Assembly: GCA_024036415.1 (NCBI GenBank)
Contig: JAMWET010006936.1
Coordinates: 500,501-564,500, forward strand
DNA: 64,000 nucleotides
Direction: 5' to 3'
Source: Prochilodus magdalenae
Taxonomy: Eukaryota > Chordata > Actinopteri > Characiformes > Prochilodontidae
A program made the translations under genes and the position numbers. A model generated the notes under the pieces. That model worked only from the letters and a program-made list of their open reading frames with translations, did not search any database and had not been told where the DNA came from. Positions 10,800-23,044 of the stretch are shown here, piece by piece (the stretch's first letter is position 1; every line of letters starts with the position of its first letter).

Positions 10800-13700
10800 A
10801 TGTTTACCTTTTCCCACCTAAACATGTGGAGAGCAGTCTGTAAATGTTCTAGTGTTCATAGAAATAACAGGTATTGGCCGATGGAGTTGGCACAATATGC
10901 TTCTTATAATGCCACTAAACATCCACTAAGTCTAGAAGACACCGGCTTAAAACTTGGTGAAAGGCTGAGACGTGGTCTTTCTACATCTTCCTGTTACCTG
11001 TCAAGGACTGCTGGTGTTCCTTCTCCAAAAAGATCCCACAGAAAACAACCCACAGTAGCTTATCCTGAGAGGAGAGTGCCAGCTGAACTCCAGAAGCTCA
11101 GTTTGGAGGACTTCACAGAAGCCGAAGCTGAAAAGCTTCACAAGGGTGCCCAAAAGTTTAAGGCTGCTCCGGTCAAAACAGGCAGAGAACATTATGATAT
11201 GGTTTTTGGGGTGGCCCCATGTTTACTGGCCTTGAGTCAGGCCAGGAGGACCCCCAGCCGTCTTTTTGTGAAGACCACTGAAGGACGTCAGAGAGAAGCT
11301 GTACAGAGGGTTTGTGAGGAGGCCTTTAGGCATGGGGTTCCGATCCAGCGGGTCACTAAGAAGGAACTGGACAAGATGACCGGAGGAATGGTCCACCAAG
11401 GGGTGTGTCTTCAAGCCAGTCCTCTAGGCTTCATCACGGAGGAGAAATCTACAAGAACTCAGCATGGTGGGCACCCTCATCCACTGTGGCTCATCCTGGA
11501 CGGTGTGCAGGATCCAATGAACCTTGGTTCCATTCTACGCTCTGCCTATTTCCTTGGAGTGGACAGAGTAGCTAGTAGTATTCGGAACAGGTACAGCTTG
11601 TCGTTGTGCATGGTTTATTGTGTTGGGGCTTCGTTAACATCTGTTATTTGTTTATTTAGTGCATTTTCATTATTACAATCTTCTTTATACATGCAGTAAA
11701 GACTTACACCAATCAGACTTAATTTAAGGGCAAATTCCACTAGCTCCTCAGACGTGTTGAAAAACGGCCAGTCATTCGGCGAGGTATGTTGTAAAATGGT
11801 TCATTCTAGAGAAACAGACAAATCTTTTGCACTGGTAGTAATGGGAACCAGGGGTCTCACTGTCTACAACATAAACATACATGTTATTTGCAGTCCAAAG
11901 CAGCCAATAAACCTTCACATATGTATATATATAAAATATATAGAATATTGTTCGTTGGGTTCTGTTTTGCCTTACAAAACCTGTGCTAGGTGTGAAATAC
12001 AGGGGGTCCTGCGGTTTAGATTTTAATGTTATTTGTCATTTGCGTATTCTTTAGTGCAGCATTGCATCACTCATTCACATTGGTTTGACTGAATTCACTA
12101 TTTTCTTGCAAACCTTTGACTTTTCAGCCGTCAGTGTTCTCTTACTACAATACCAAGCATTCTGTATACACGTAGCTCATACAAGCACTGAAAACCTTTC
12201 CGACAAACCCAGACATGCTGTTACTCTAACTTTAAAGTTACTACCTGACTTCCTTCTGCTTTACTGTACAAGCATGGAAAAACAGCCTGCACTCAGGACA
12301 CACACAAAGAATTTATTGTGCATCATATGAAGGTGGCCGATCTAGAAGGTGGTTAGGCTTGTTTGTGGTAGATTGTTAGATAGCAGTGGTGATCCTTGAA
12401 CTTTTCCTGATGCACAGCTGTCTCTGCGGCTTAAATACAGCTGATAATACATTTAGCCACTTTCTCTGTGTTTTTCAGCTGTCCTTTAACCCCAGTGGTA
12501 AGCAAAGCCAGCTCAGGGGTGATGGAACTCATGGATGTCTATGGCTACAGTAACTTGGCTGCTACTGTGAAGGTAAAGGAGTTTTGCCCTTTTCAGCACA
12601 CCATCAATGTTCTACGTAGCCTTTCTGTGTCTTGCCTCTAGAGGGCAGACTCAACCCACAAATCAAATGTTTGATTCACGTACAGGCTAGTTTAGTCAGC
12701 TGCTAAGTGCAGAGCCCTTAAACCTTTAACCAGTAACTCTGCACGCAGTCTGCATCTCCATCTCATGTCATGCAAGCCCATTAATTGCACCTTCATCAGT
12801 TAGATTGTAAGGGATGTCGTCACTCCAACAAACTACTAAACTGAGCTGTCTGATTTGGCAGATGAAACTGGAGCAGGGATGGCAGGCGGTCGGCACCGTT
12901 GGGTCTATAGAGGACCTTTCCGGAGCGTCTGTTGTGCCGTGTTCCGACTTCAGGATGTCCAAGCCTACATTGCTACTGATGGGTATGTGTTGAATTGTGA
13001 GGTGCAAGAGTCCTAAGTGGGTATGAGAACAATTTCAAATATATATGTGAGTGTAGACTAATATGTCAAATATTTTGTCTATATATACATCAGCCATAAC
13101 ATTAAACCACCTCCTTGTATCTACACTCACTGTCTATTTTATCAGCTCCTCCTGCTATATAGGAGCACTCTGTAGTTCTGATTCTCTGTGTACTTTGCTA
13201 ACCCCCCTTTTCTCTGTTCTCTAATGGTCAGGACACCACAGCACAGGAGTTCTCTTAAAGACTCTATAGGCTTACGCTTAACAGTTCCAACCAATGAGAG
13301 CCTGAAACAATACATATCCTGATATACCACATATACTCCTGTCAAACACTGTGTCATATCTCCACCTTTAAGATATATTTTGTTGCACATAAAAAATAAT
13401 GTCTATTTTTTGCCCAGTTTAAAAGCTCTAGTTCCCCTTTCAGTTTTGTAAATATTTATGATTGAATGACCAATAGAATTGGTCCAAAACTGTTTAGAAA
13501 AATAATGTTAAATCAGCCTCTATTGCAAGTTAAGAATGCTGTATATCTGTATTTTATATAAGTTGATTTTTGGAGGTTTGTAAGATGGACTGCATAATTC
13601 CATAAGTGCTATTTTATAGGTTGATGTCTTCAATTTTATTCTGAAGAAAAACAATAAAACTAGATTTAGACATACGGAAACCTTCTATTAGTAGCCCTGT

Positions 13701-16599
13701 CTAAACCTTTGACAGGTACTGTATATTTAATGTAATATTCCAAAGCCTGTGCAGTGCTAGTTAAATAGCGGTGATGTATAAATATGTAAGTGGTATTGTT
13801 TGACATACAGCTAGAAAGGTGTTTTAAGCTGTGTTATTCAGCATTTTAGGGGGTTCTTGGAAGTGAAAAAAATGATAAAATACTTATTTAAAGTCATTCT
13901 TTAAAAAGATATCAGTCTGATGGATTTGATCATCACATTTCGAAATTTACATGGATTTACCATAACTTTATTTTGATGATATTGCAATGATATGTAGTTT
14001 TACCAGCATTCTAATAATTACACTGTGGTTTTGTAGCATCATTTGAGAATTTTATACATGTACCTGCAGGAAGTTATTTTATTTAAAACAGTTAATTACA
14101 CATTTTTGAACACTAGTTTATAAGTGTGGTGATTTTAAATTAACACTTAAATACAACACCACTTCTCAGAGTAATCTTTACAAATGATCACAAATCAACA
14201 CGTCTTTTTTTTATTTAAGCGGATAAGGACCTTCTAATGTTTGTTACAGAAATGTTATTTGGCTAAAAATGGACATATGTGAATTTAAAGTTCAAGTTAT
14301 TATTATTAATTGCTTACATTTTTGAAGATCATTTTTGAACTCCTTGCCAAGCGTCCACAAATGTGTGCTAACCAGCTAACCTAGAAAATGTATCTATTTT
14401 TAATGGACAAACGTTTTAATGCTATTTGCTGCTGATTTCATCATCTACTGATTTGTGTGTTTGCATGCTGTTAGGTGGTGAAGGTTTCGGTCTGTCTCCT
14501 GAACTGCGTCAGCTGTGTGATATTCTGCTCACCATCCCTCCCAGAAGAGACCTCCATCCTGCTGTGGACTCGCTCAACGTTTCTGTAGCCACAGGTGCCT
14601 TGGTATCTCTGTTAGCTTTCCTCATCACCCCAGTGCTGCTTGTTTTAATTACATGAATGACTGGCCTGCTGTCTAAACAAGGCCGTGCCCATACGCAACA
14701 GACAACATCTGTAAGAAGAAAGATATTAATTTGGAATCAAACTTGCTTTATTAGATCACCTGCTATTTTGGTAAAAGTAGCACTCCTGAACTGAATAATA
14801 CAAGGTATCTGAGTAATGTTTATCTGGATGATTATATTTAGAAACAATTGGTGATTGCAACACTGATATCACGAAACACTACAATATACAAATGGCCATT
14901 GACCCGCCAATCACAGTTATTTTAGTGTTCTCTGAGCATTCTGACCAATCCTAGAGTCAGATGAGTGTTTTCATGTGTGTTGTGGTAAATCTATGAGCTC
15001 ATGTAATCTAACAATGTTAATACTTTTGATTTAAATAATGTTGGCAAATCTAACCCATTCATTCATCACTGCAGTTTTAATATATTGCAATGTAGAGCTG
15101 TGCAAATATTTTATTTGTGGATATCATCAGAATTTAAAGCAACACAGATCAACTCTCAGCTTCATAGCAAGCAAACCGTAACTAGTCCAGTTGGATTAGA
15201 TTTAGTGCAGGGCAGCTTTGGCCACAGTATCTTCTGAAAGCTGTGAAATGAGTAAAACTAACAGCAGAAATAAACGCCACTAAATCTGCAATAAAATGTT
15301 GAGTCCATCAAACTTCTAATAGTAAAGTTTAAATAAACTTGTCAATGCTATTGTAATCTTAATTTCCCAAAATAGACATTTAGTTTAGCTAGACCAACTA
15401 AAAGATAAAGCATGGAGCAGTGTGCCATACTGAGAGAAAGCGTAATGCATAGCGGTGTGAGGAAATCACATGTGTATGTGCAGAATTATAGAGAGGGACG
15501 CAGTGGACGGTGACATCTTTTAAAAGCTACTGTGGCCAAACTTGGGCTTTTAGCATGGGTTAATAATGAAGTAGGAATTAAGTATTTGATCATATGCTTA
15601 TGAACACAATACAGTAGGCACCCTGTCATTACATATGAATCAAATATATTATTTATAATTAAATATTTAAACAAAGGTTGGTTAAAAAATAGATTCCATT
15701 AAGGCAGAGTTTTAATTTCTTTGTAAAGTCTGCATATGTTTGGTAATTGCCTATTTGGTCGAATGGTTAAGTTACTCCTCTTTGCCTTGTGGGGGAGCAG
15801 GTTTAAACCCAGCGCAAGGAAAGCACTCATTAGGCTTTAACAGTGAGATAATGGTGTCTCTCTGGCGCTGCGTGTTTAAGGTGATTTGCCGCTCTGACGA
15901 TGGGTTTATCACGATAACGATAAAACTGCAATTTTTCATGCAGCCTGCGTGTATGTTAATAATATAATATGGTTTCAGGCAATTTATTTCACATGTATAC
16001 ACGTTTATGCATGGTCCTACCTATCTGTTGTACATCCATGGTTCATACAAGTAACCCTGTTTAATCTCTCATTGCATTTTATTTTAGTTGATGTTTTATT
16101 TAGATCTTAGTTGATGAGTTTTTGTTTTTTTTAATCAAGTATCCTACAGTGGCTTCAGGCTGGCTCAGTCATATCATATTTCAGAACTGAAGCTATCTGT
16201 TGTGTAACTGATATTTTGATGGGCCGCATCCTTAATTTTAGGCTTGCCAGTTGCTGTTTAGTTGCTGATTTCTGAGGCTTCGTTATGTCAATCTAATTTT
16301 CCAGGATTTGCATCCCTAATAGTTATAGAATTATAATTTTAGAATGTTGTCTGAATAGTGAATCCCTACAGTAAACAAGTAATAGAAATGCATACTGTAT
16401 GCAGCCACAAATCGTACATGTAGATCAAAGGATGCTGCTGCATGTTAAGACCTTGTATAATTCCAGTGTGTGTGCAGACCGTAATCATATTAAAATGATT
16501 AAAGTGTTGTTATTATTTTTTGGCCCTAATTCTTCCTCTCCTTCTCTCTTGTCAGGCATTCTCTTGCACTCTCTGCGCATGTCATGCAGAACTGGTTGA
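10800..16599 (+). CDS. mrm1: Mitochondrial rRNA methyltransferase 1 (SpoU family)
   Basis: MRM1 2'-O-methylates a guanosine in the peptidyl-transferase region of mitochondrial 16S rRNA, using S-adenosylmethionine. Five coding exons join in phase: 10800-11590, 12479-12572, 12862-12982, 14475-14594, 16556-16599 (1170 nt, 389 aa). The first about 60 residues are rich in Arg/Ser with few acidic residues, as expected for a mitochondrial presequence. An RNA-binding SpoU N-terminal domain spans about 132-205 ([10 protein letters not shown]...HQGVC). The SPOUT knot follows: motif 1 [17 protein letters not shown] (233-249, with Asn241 and Arg247), motif 2 [12 protein letters not shown] ending at 343, motif 3 SLNVSVATG (368-376). 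All splice sites are GT-AG. The ATG at 10824 (MWRAVCKC) is an alternative start. The C-terminus stops 13 residues after motif 3, shorter than the human tail. If exon 1 is read through, an in-frame stop occurs at 11697-11699. Confidence 0.95.
13080..13390. repeat. Interspersed repeat fragment in mrm1 intron 3
   Basis: The segment begins near catcagccataacattaaac and continues with ctcactgtctattttatcag, a characteristic opening of a dispersed repeat common in otophysan fish genomes. No coding frame survives. The rest of this 1.5-kb intron (13391-14474) is AT-rich and shows nothing recognisable. Confidence 0.6.
14595..16555 (+). other. Last intron of mrm1
   Basis: This 1961-bp intron separates the exon carrying motifs 2 and 3 from a 44-base final exon. 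Donor GCCACAG|gtgcct and acceptor cttgtcag|GCATT are clear, and the junction codon G|GC (Gly376) lies inside motif 3. Apart from the tRNA-like relic at 15742-15819 no repeat or conserved block was recognised. Confidence 0.8.
15742..15819 (+). repeat. tRNA-like relic (Ser/Leu type) or SINE head
   Basis: An A-box-like tggtcgaatgg (15756-15766) is followed 34 bases later by a B-box-like ggtttaaaccc (15800-15810), with a G-rich stretch between them where a long variable arm would be. This is the spacing of class II (Ser/Leu) tRNAs. The acceptor stem does not pair convincingly, so it is a pseudogene or the head of an old SINE. Confidence 0.4.
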
Positions 16600-16933
16600 T
16601 GTTAATGGTGATAATGAAGGCGAGGATGATGACGACAATGCTGGTTTATTTACTTGGACTACTTCCCATTTGCTCCCTACAGTGCTTAATGATTGGATTA
16701 TTTCATCAATTAGCCATCAGCGGGCCCGAGAGGACCAATTGATCGGAAGGCCAAGACCGGTGATTGCTCTTTTGGCCTGTTGTTTGACTGTGTCCTTTAA
16801 GGAAAATGTTGAATGGACAATCACAGAGCTTTAGCCTGTTCGCCTAAACGTGAACTTGCAGGACGCTATTTTCAAAATACCATCGTGTGTTACATGACAG
16901 ATTCGCGAGGATGATTTTGATGGGACAGATCAA

Positions 16934-16953
16934 AATAAATGTAAATCAATAAA
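16934..16953 (+). terminator. Polyadenylation signals of mrm1
   Basis: Two AATAAA hexamers (16934-16939 and 16948-16953) lie about 340 bases after the stop codon and define a plausible 3' UTR of 350-380 bases. Confidence 0.65.
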
Positions 16954-16979
16954 ACTGAGATTTGGACATTACTGTACTT

Positions 16980-18720
16980 ATGCAAGTATTTGTGTAGTAT
17001 CACAATTGTTTTTAATATCTCTATTTAAGATTGGGCTGTAAACTTCTTTTTCTTTTTTTTTTTCTTTTTTTTCCAAACCTAAAGATAACCAGACTCAATA
17101 CCTTTTCATGAGCAGTACACCAGTTACTTCAACAGGGGGCACTGTATGTCAGTGCTCTTCTGCTAACTGAAATTATGAAAGTAACATTATCTTTCTTGTT
17201 CTCTGCTTATTGCTGATCTGGGTTCTATTTTAACAGCTTGTATGATATTTCTAGGAACAACTCAATATTTGATCGAGTTTTTAGAGTTTTTAAACAATTC
17301 TTGTGAGGATTTTTTGTTATTTTAGGGTGCAGGAGTAAACCTCCCATAAGCACTGATGGGGCAATAAGAAGACAACAGAATTGCTTATAATACTGCAGTT
17401 AGGCCGTAGGACCAGTTAAAATTTTATTGCATTCCTGCATCTACTTTATTACTTCACGCTAGTTTGAATGTCCTAGGTAGTGATCTGTTACGTCCTCTTA
17501 GGCATAGGAACGTGACTGACACTGTTACAAATAGAATACCAGCCATTAAGCTAATATGTAAATAATGAATTCATGCTAAATGTTTTTGTTGAATATTGAA
17601 CATTTCTAGGTGTTTAAATGTGCATTTCTAGTGTCTCAAGTACATGATGTCCTTAAAGCATCCTTGTGGTTTCAGTTAAAGCTGTTTTGAACCCAAAACA
17701 CTGGACGTTTGGATGAATCTTATGCCCTGTAAAAGGTCATATTTGTGGCATAGCTTCCACTAGTAGCATGTATTTCACAAACAGAAAAAATAATCAGTTT
17801 TAAAAATTTTGAAAATAAGATATTGTTTTGTTGAGGAGATATAAACGACTGTGGGCTGTTCTTTTAAAGGGTAGGACCAGCACAAAAGGACGACGTCAAG
17901 CTGAAGCTTAGCAGAGGTCTGCTCTTCCCTTCATGCTTCACGGCCTGGCCTCTAACAGGGAAGGGGGGTTATGGAACAGGACGGTTCACAATTAAACTAA
18001 AACGGGCTCCGCCTGCGGAGAGCGGGACGGGACGATTAACTCGCTAATACTAAAGACCATTAGACCTCGCTGTCTATCTCTCTCTCTCTCTTTTTAGCCT
18101 CAGGGCAGCCAGGGAGAATGGGACGTCAGCGAAGACAGTTTAATGTAATGACCCATTCTGTGATTTTTACAAGGGAGAGTGATTTGCGGCGCGGCACGAG
18201 TGCCACGACAGCTCCTCTCTGATTTGTAAGAGTGGGTATATGAAACGGATCCATCTTTTTTGTAAGGGACCATCCTGTTGCCTGTTTGAGGCATTAACTA
18301 TAAAAAGATCACTGACAGGGCTCATATCATGGAAATGTTCCTTGCCAGTTTTAAAATAAGGGTCTGATGTACTGTTGGGGGGCGTGTACTGTTAAAAAAA
18401 AATCCTTTTTACAGTACATAGAATAGCCTACTGTATGAGCATTAGAGATCAGCAAGCTACATTTCAAGAAATCCAAGAGATTTAGTATCTCCAATCAGCC
18501 AGTTTCAGCTAAATTAAGTAACTTCATGGCAGTTTTAAGTGAAACTTGTGGCCTAAACTAAGTGAACTAAACTAAGTGAACAGTGGCCTCTGAGGAAAAT
18601 GGCAGATGGTGAACAAATTAAACATTGTGCTGCTCCTGGCTGCCAGGAAGGAAATGTATCAAAACGCTTATGAAATGAGTGGTCTGACACCTCTGATGAT
18701 ATCAATCAGAACATAGTCAT
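16980..18720. other. Noncoding sequence after mrm1
   Basis: No exon is recognisable. The segment 17860-18310 is GC-richer than its surroundings, contains a short CT run (18076-18092), and lacks repeat phrases seen elsewhere in the window. It could be a conserved noncoding block, but nothing in the sequence proves it. Confidence 0.4.
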
Positions 18721-18721
18721 T

Positions 18722-18746
18722 TATATACTATATATATATATGTATA

Positions 18747-18837
<91 letters not shown>

Positions 18838-18870
18838 ATGTATATGTGGGTATATGTGTGTGTGTGTCTT
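18722..18870. repeat. TA microsatellite with TG tail
   Basis: About 110 bases of nearly pure TA, interrupted by tgta units at the left and grading into TGTG units at the right. Confidence 0.95.
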
Positions 18871-21249
18871 GAAAGACAGCCTGTCTAAATAAACAGAATG
18901 TCTTAATGAATTGTGGCTGTAAAAAAAATGATACAGCTGCTATAAGTGGACTTCAAGTTAGCAAAAATTCAAGGAAACGTATAAAATACGAGCCCTAAAT
19001 ATACACAAAACCTGCTACACCACTTCTTCAGAATTCTCTTTTGGCTGCTTCTGTTAAATTTAAGCTAAACAGATTTCCATGCTGCAGTTACGATAGGAAG
19101 ACCTCTCTGTTTCATGCTAGAAAAATTCAGGTCGCCTTGCCATGAGCACGCTGACCAGTGTTCAGCCTCACTCCCAAAACAGCACCTTGCTTCTTATACA
19201 GGAGTGGGAGTTCCCAAGCTGTCACCTGAGGTAACACCATAATCAATTTAAATTTCTTATAACAAGAAACATTTTCTGACAATATAGTAAGATTATTTGA
19301 CTTATTAAACTTTTTCTTACCTTTCCAACTAGTATAAATGGAGCTTTCACTCCAATATAAAGACTAAAAACAAGCAGGAATGTACAGGAATAAGTTGAAG
19401 AGCCTAATAATATTATTACAAAAGTCTCACATGATATGTTATACATGTTGACCAGATTAAATGAACATTCTGGATCAGAACTCTGTAAATGACTTGGTTT
19501 GATATGATATATATGCCCTTTTAAGAGACATCTTATCTTCATTTTTTTAAGTATTCAAAACTGCATTATTGGGGGTCTGCTACATTAGATTTACTTGCTT
19601 TAGTTTTCCCAAAACACTGTATTTTTCTCAAACTGTACAGCTATGTCTTTAAGTTGCGACTTTCCTGATGAGCCCAGTGTGTTCTGATTGGTGTCGGTGC
19701 AGCAAGTTGGGAGCAGATGGTGCTTGCATGCTTGCTAGTAGGCCAGAAATAATGCTTGTGTTTACAAGATGATGTCACCTGGTAACAGACAAAATGTAAT
19801 TCCAAGGAACCGTTTCAGGCAGCTGCGAAAAGTGCTTTCTGTGGGAGAGCGTTTCTCTACATCTACATGCATCTACAACCTACATGCACAAAAAGCTCCA
19901 TAATACACTAAAGAAATAATTTTCCACCTATGTCTCAGAATGGGTTTCTGCTTTTGTACCTGTGCCCCAGCGCTGTTTCCGCTGTGTGTCTCGTGAGTGT
20001 AGTTGTGTGGGAGCTGCAATCCATGGAAGCCATTTGGCACAAAACAAAGAAACCGTTGGCTGTCATCCCCCCGCCCCTCTCCCCCTCTCTCACCCTCTGT
20101 TTTCCGTGCCTGCGGGAGGTGAAGGCTTCCCTAATGTGCCAAATTACTGAAACACTTGTAAACAAATACTGTCTGGATTGCTGCCACGCTGAGGGGTCTG
20201 GCCCTAAAACTGTGATCTACAGCTGTCACCGTGTTTTCCCACCATTCAGACCGGTGCTGAAGACTAGTTAATGTTTCACCATGTGATTTTTCCCAGGATT
20301 AATGAATCTTATTTATATAGAAGGGCATTAAAGCGATTTTCCTTCCCTCCCCAAATGTAGCCGATCAAGACCAAGACAAGTTTGGTGTCTGATGTTTGCG
20401 TTTTCAGTAAAATGATGCAAAGTAGAAAATAGAATTTTGACTATGCTATGGTTTGTGCCTTTGTCTATTTCTATAGATGACAATATTTCATTCACCTGAA
20501 TGATGTTACATATAAGTAAGTCTACTATTAATTTGAAGTCTTGCTGGTTTGCATGAGTTTTTTTGTTGTTGTTTTCCAGCTGTATGATGTCAGCAACTTG
20601 GATCAGGATCAGAATCAGCATCATAACCTATATTACGCCAAGTCTGTCACAGATACAAGGAATTTGTCTTGGTGAGTCACACATGTATGACATGTACATA
20701 GATGTACATGGGAGTTGTGTTTCAGTCTCTTTACAACCTCACACTTGAGACCATCCAGCAACATTCCAAAGAAAAGGTTCTGGATAGGTGTAGAGCATTT
20801 TACCTTTAGGCTTTATTAGGCTGTTCTAGATTAAACATAACCATTCCAAGCTTGTAAAGAACACTCCAAGTTCGTAACAGACCCTAACATTCAATTTACT
20901 TTGTAACGGTTTTATAGCGAGTCTTTAAACAAAGAGCCCAGAGCCTAAAGTTGCTCTCAAATTCATATACTCCAAACTACAGGACCAGGTTCTTACCAGT
21001 CATGTGGAAACACTGCAAGTTCAGCATCAAATATTATCCCTTTACTCACCAAGAATGTCTCGAGTTTAGAATGCAGCACCATCGTTTACTCTTGTTACGC
21101 TTCTGAGTGTATTACTTGTTTGCTGCCAAACGTGGGTTCTTGATGCAAGTTGTTGCTTATTTTGGTTGCTTGCCGAGAGTTGGAATTATGCAGTTAGGGT
21201 GATGCTACTTTTTCATCCTCTCATGTTGGACTGATTCAACCGGAAGCTA
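18871..21249. other. Noncoding sequence with one possibly conserved block
   Basis: AT-rich and without recognisable exons. The segment 19640-20270 is more complex (cctggtaacagac, gcgctgtttccgctgtgtg, a C-rich tract at 20069-20100) and carries overlapping open frames on both strands, none with a recognisable domain. A GATCAG-type simple stretch (ggatcaggatcagaatcagc) lies at 20600-20620. Confidence 0.4.
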
Positions 21250-21254
21250 TAATG

Positions 21255-21819
21255 ACTAAAAATCAGAACCACGATTGCGGACATTCAGCGCCCTCCATGA
21301 GTCATAGCCTGTTAATGCTTGGACGATGCAGTGCTACATTCATGCAAACCATCACAACCACTGCCCTTAACACCATGTTAATGCCACCAGGATTGCAGTA
21401 TTGTCATGCCAGACTGTCATGGAGAGACTTAGAATGGCAGCGGGTCATCTTAAGTGATGAGTCCTGCTGTCGTCTTGGTGGAGACAACCAACAAATGCGT
21501 CGGGGGAGGCACTGCGGTCAGCGCCAAGATGAACATTTTGTTGTCACACATTCACAAGTCCAGAAGGCCTAGTGTCACTCTACCTTCACCCCTACCGCAA
21601 CATCCGCCGGAACTGTGAGGCAATATTCAAGCTGGATGGGATGGATTTTCACAGGACACCATTAGGAACCTCTACAACTCCATGCTGAGACATCTGTTGT
21701 GTTGGCAAGCATGGCGACCCAGGGCCATGCTAAGAGACGCTATTCTGTATCATTTATTGTACTTGGTAACGTTTATCTTCCTTCCCAGTAGCGCTGCAAT
21801 TCTTTTGCTAAGATGAGTG
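21255..21819 (+). mobile_element. Tc1/mariner-like element fragment
   Basis: The plus strand encodes mutated transposase pieces around WQRVILSDESCCRLGGDNQ (first catalytic Asp in SDES), GRHCGQRQDEHFVVTH and HPYRNIR. The 3' end reads tgctaagatgagtg followed by TA (21820-21821), matching the 3' end of the element at 33679-34483. Stops and frameshifts are frequent and the 5' end is lost. Confidence 0.75.
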
Positions 21820-22049
21820 TAATTTAAACTAAAATCATATGTATTGCTCTTTTAACAATTTAGTAAGTATTGCTTCGATACCTGCAGGTGAAATTGAAGC
21901 ATTGTGATTACATTAAAGTAAGTTAAACTATAATACACTTGTATGTCATAGAAATCATAAGTCCTTCTATGAAGGTCTAGAAAGCCTTTATTGCCTGTTG
22001 GCTACGTCAGCCCCATAGACTCTTTCTAAGGATATTAATTTCTTTCATT

Positions 22050-22380
22050 TCTGAATATTCACAAGAATAAAGGCTGCTCTGAAATGCAGACTTCGCCATA
22101 TTCAAAGTTTTTCGACCATGGAAGACCCACAGAGAGCACTGAGCAGTCTAAGCATGTGTGTGCGTGTACGTAAAATAGAGAGAGAGAGAGAGAGAAAGAG
22201 AGTGAAATGGTTAGACGGTAATGCAGCATGACACCTCCGAAATGAGACTGTGGTTGCCATGGCAAAGAGCCAGAAGGGGACAGCCCCTCTGGAGGCTGAA
22301 CAGCGCGTGCTGTAAATGATGTTTGATTAGTATTTAGATCATGCGCGTGCTCAGGGTCCACCTCTGTCTAACACTTTCAG
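22050..22380. other. Higher-complexity noncoding block with GA microsatellite
   Basis: A (GA)n run at 22177-22204 is followed by unique-looking sequence (ctccgaaatgagactgtgg, gttgccatggcaaagagcc). The latter contains a near X-box-like palindrome GTTGCCATGGCAA at 22252-22264. There is no exon evidence. A distal regulatory element is possible but unproven. Confidence 0.35.
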
Positions 22381-22837
22381 CCTAGTGTCTTCAGACTGTG
22401 CGGTCTATAAACTATGTTGTGTGGCTTTCAGAACATCGCTTCTCTGTTCAGAAGCTCCCCCCATCATAGAGGTCCGTAAAAATACCCTACTCAACATTAG
22501 CCTATGCATGCTGAATTTGGTCCAAAGTTGGTTCCATAATTATGGAATCCAAAACTAAATTGGATTAGCCATGAGAAATTGGCCATCACCACCATGCCAA
22601 TGCTTTCGTATAGCTTAAAAAACAAATGCTGAATTCCACATCAGCTTAAACTCAGAATCATCATGTTCATTCTTCAAATGGGGGAAAATATGGATGCCTA
22701 CAGGAAAGCGAATATGAGCAGTGAGCTAGCCAGCTAATGTTGAGGTTGTTTCCTGTGTGTTTATCTGAACTAAATACTTTGTTTAAAAATGTAGAGAAGT
22801 GGTTCTTTATTACTGAAAAACACCATTAATTAATCCT

Positions 22838-23044
22838 TTATTACATTTAGCTGACGCTCTTATCCAGAGCGACTTACAAGGTTAATGATTACAGGTAGGC
22901 CAACGTAGTGTTAGGAGTCTTGCCCAAGGACTCTTATTGGTGTAGCTCAGCATAGTCACTGTAGTAGTAGTAGATTTGAACCCCAGTCTTTCACACATAG
23001 AGGTGGCACCCTGAGTAGTGGTGTTACCCACTGAGCTACCCTAA
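22838..23044 (-). mobile_element. tRNA-derived SINE
   Basis: On the minus strand the element opens with gggtagctcagtgggtaaca (Pol III A box), followed by ggggttcaaatc (B box). A conserved body, caagactcctaacactac, leads to the tail gtaagtcgctctggataaga and ends in AAATGTAATAAAGG. The tRNA-like head and the conserved 3' tail, shared with copies at 8360-8560 and 37985-38530, define a SINE mobilised by a partner LINE. Confidence 0.8.

Noticed and set aside
11591..11699. Continuation of mrm1 exon 1 to the stop at 11699 as the true C-terminus
   Set aside because: It would lack SpoU motifs 2 and 3. A good donor at 11591 and four downstream exons with those motifs in phase give the full protein.
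16520..16834. 104-aa frame overlapping the last mrm1 exon
   Set aside because: It reads the mrm1 exon in another frame and runs into the 3' UTR. No domain.
22252..22264. X-box-like palindrome gttgccatggcaa
   Set aside because: The right half lacks the final C of the consensus and there is no nearby gene start. Kept only as a note in the block description.
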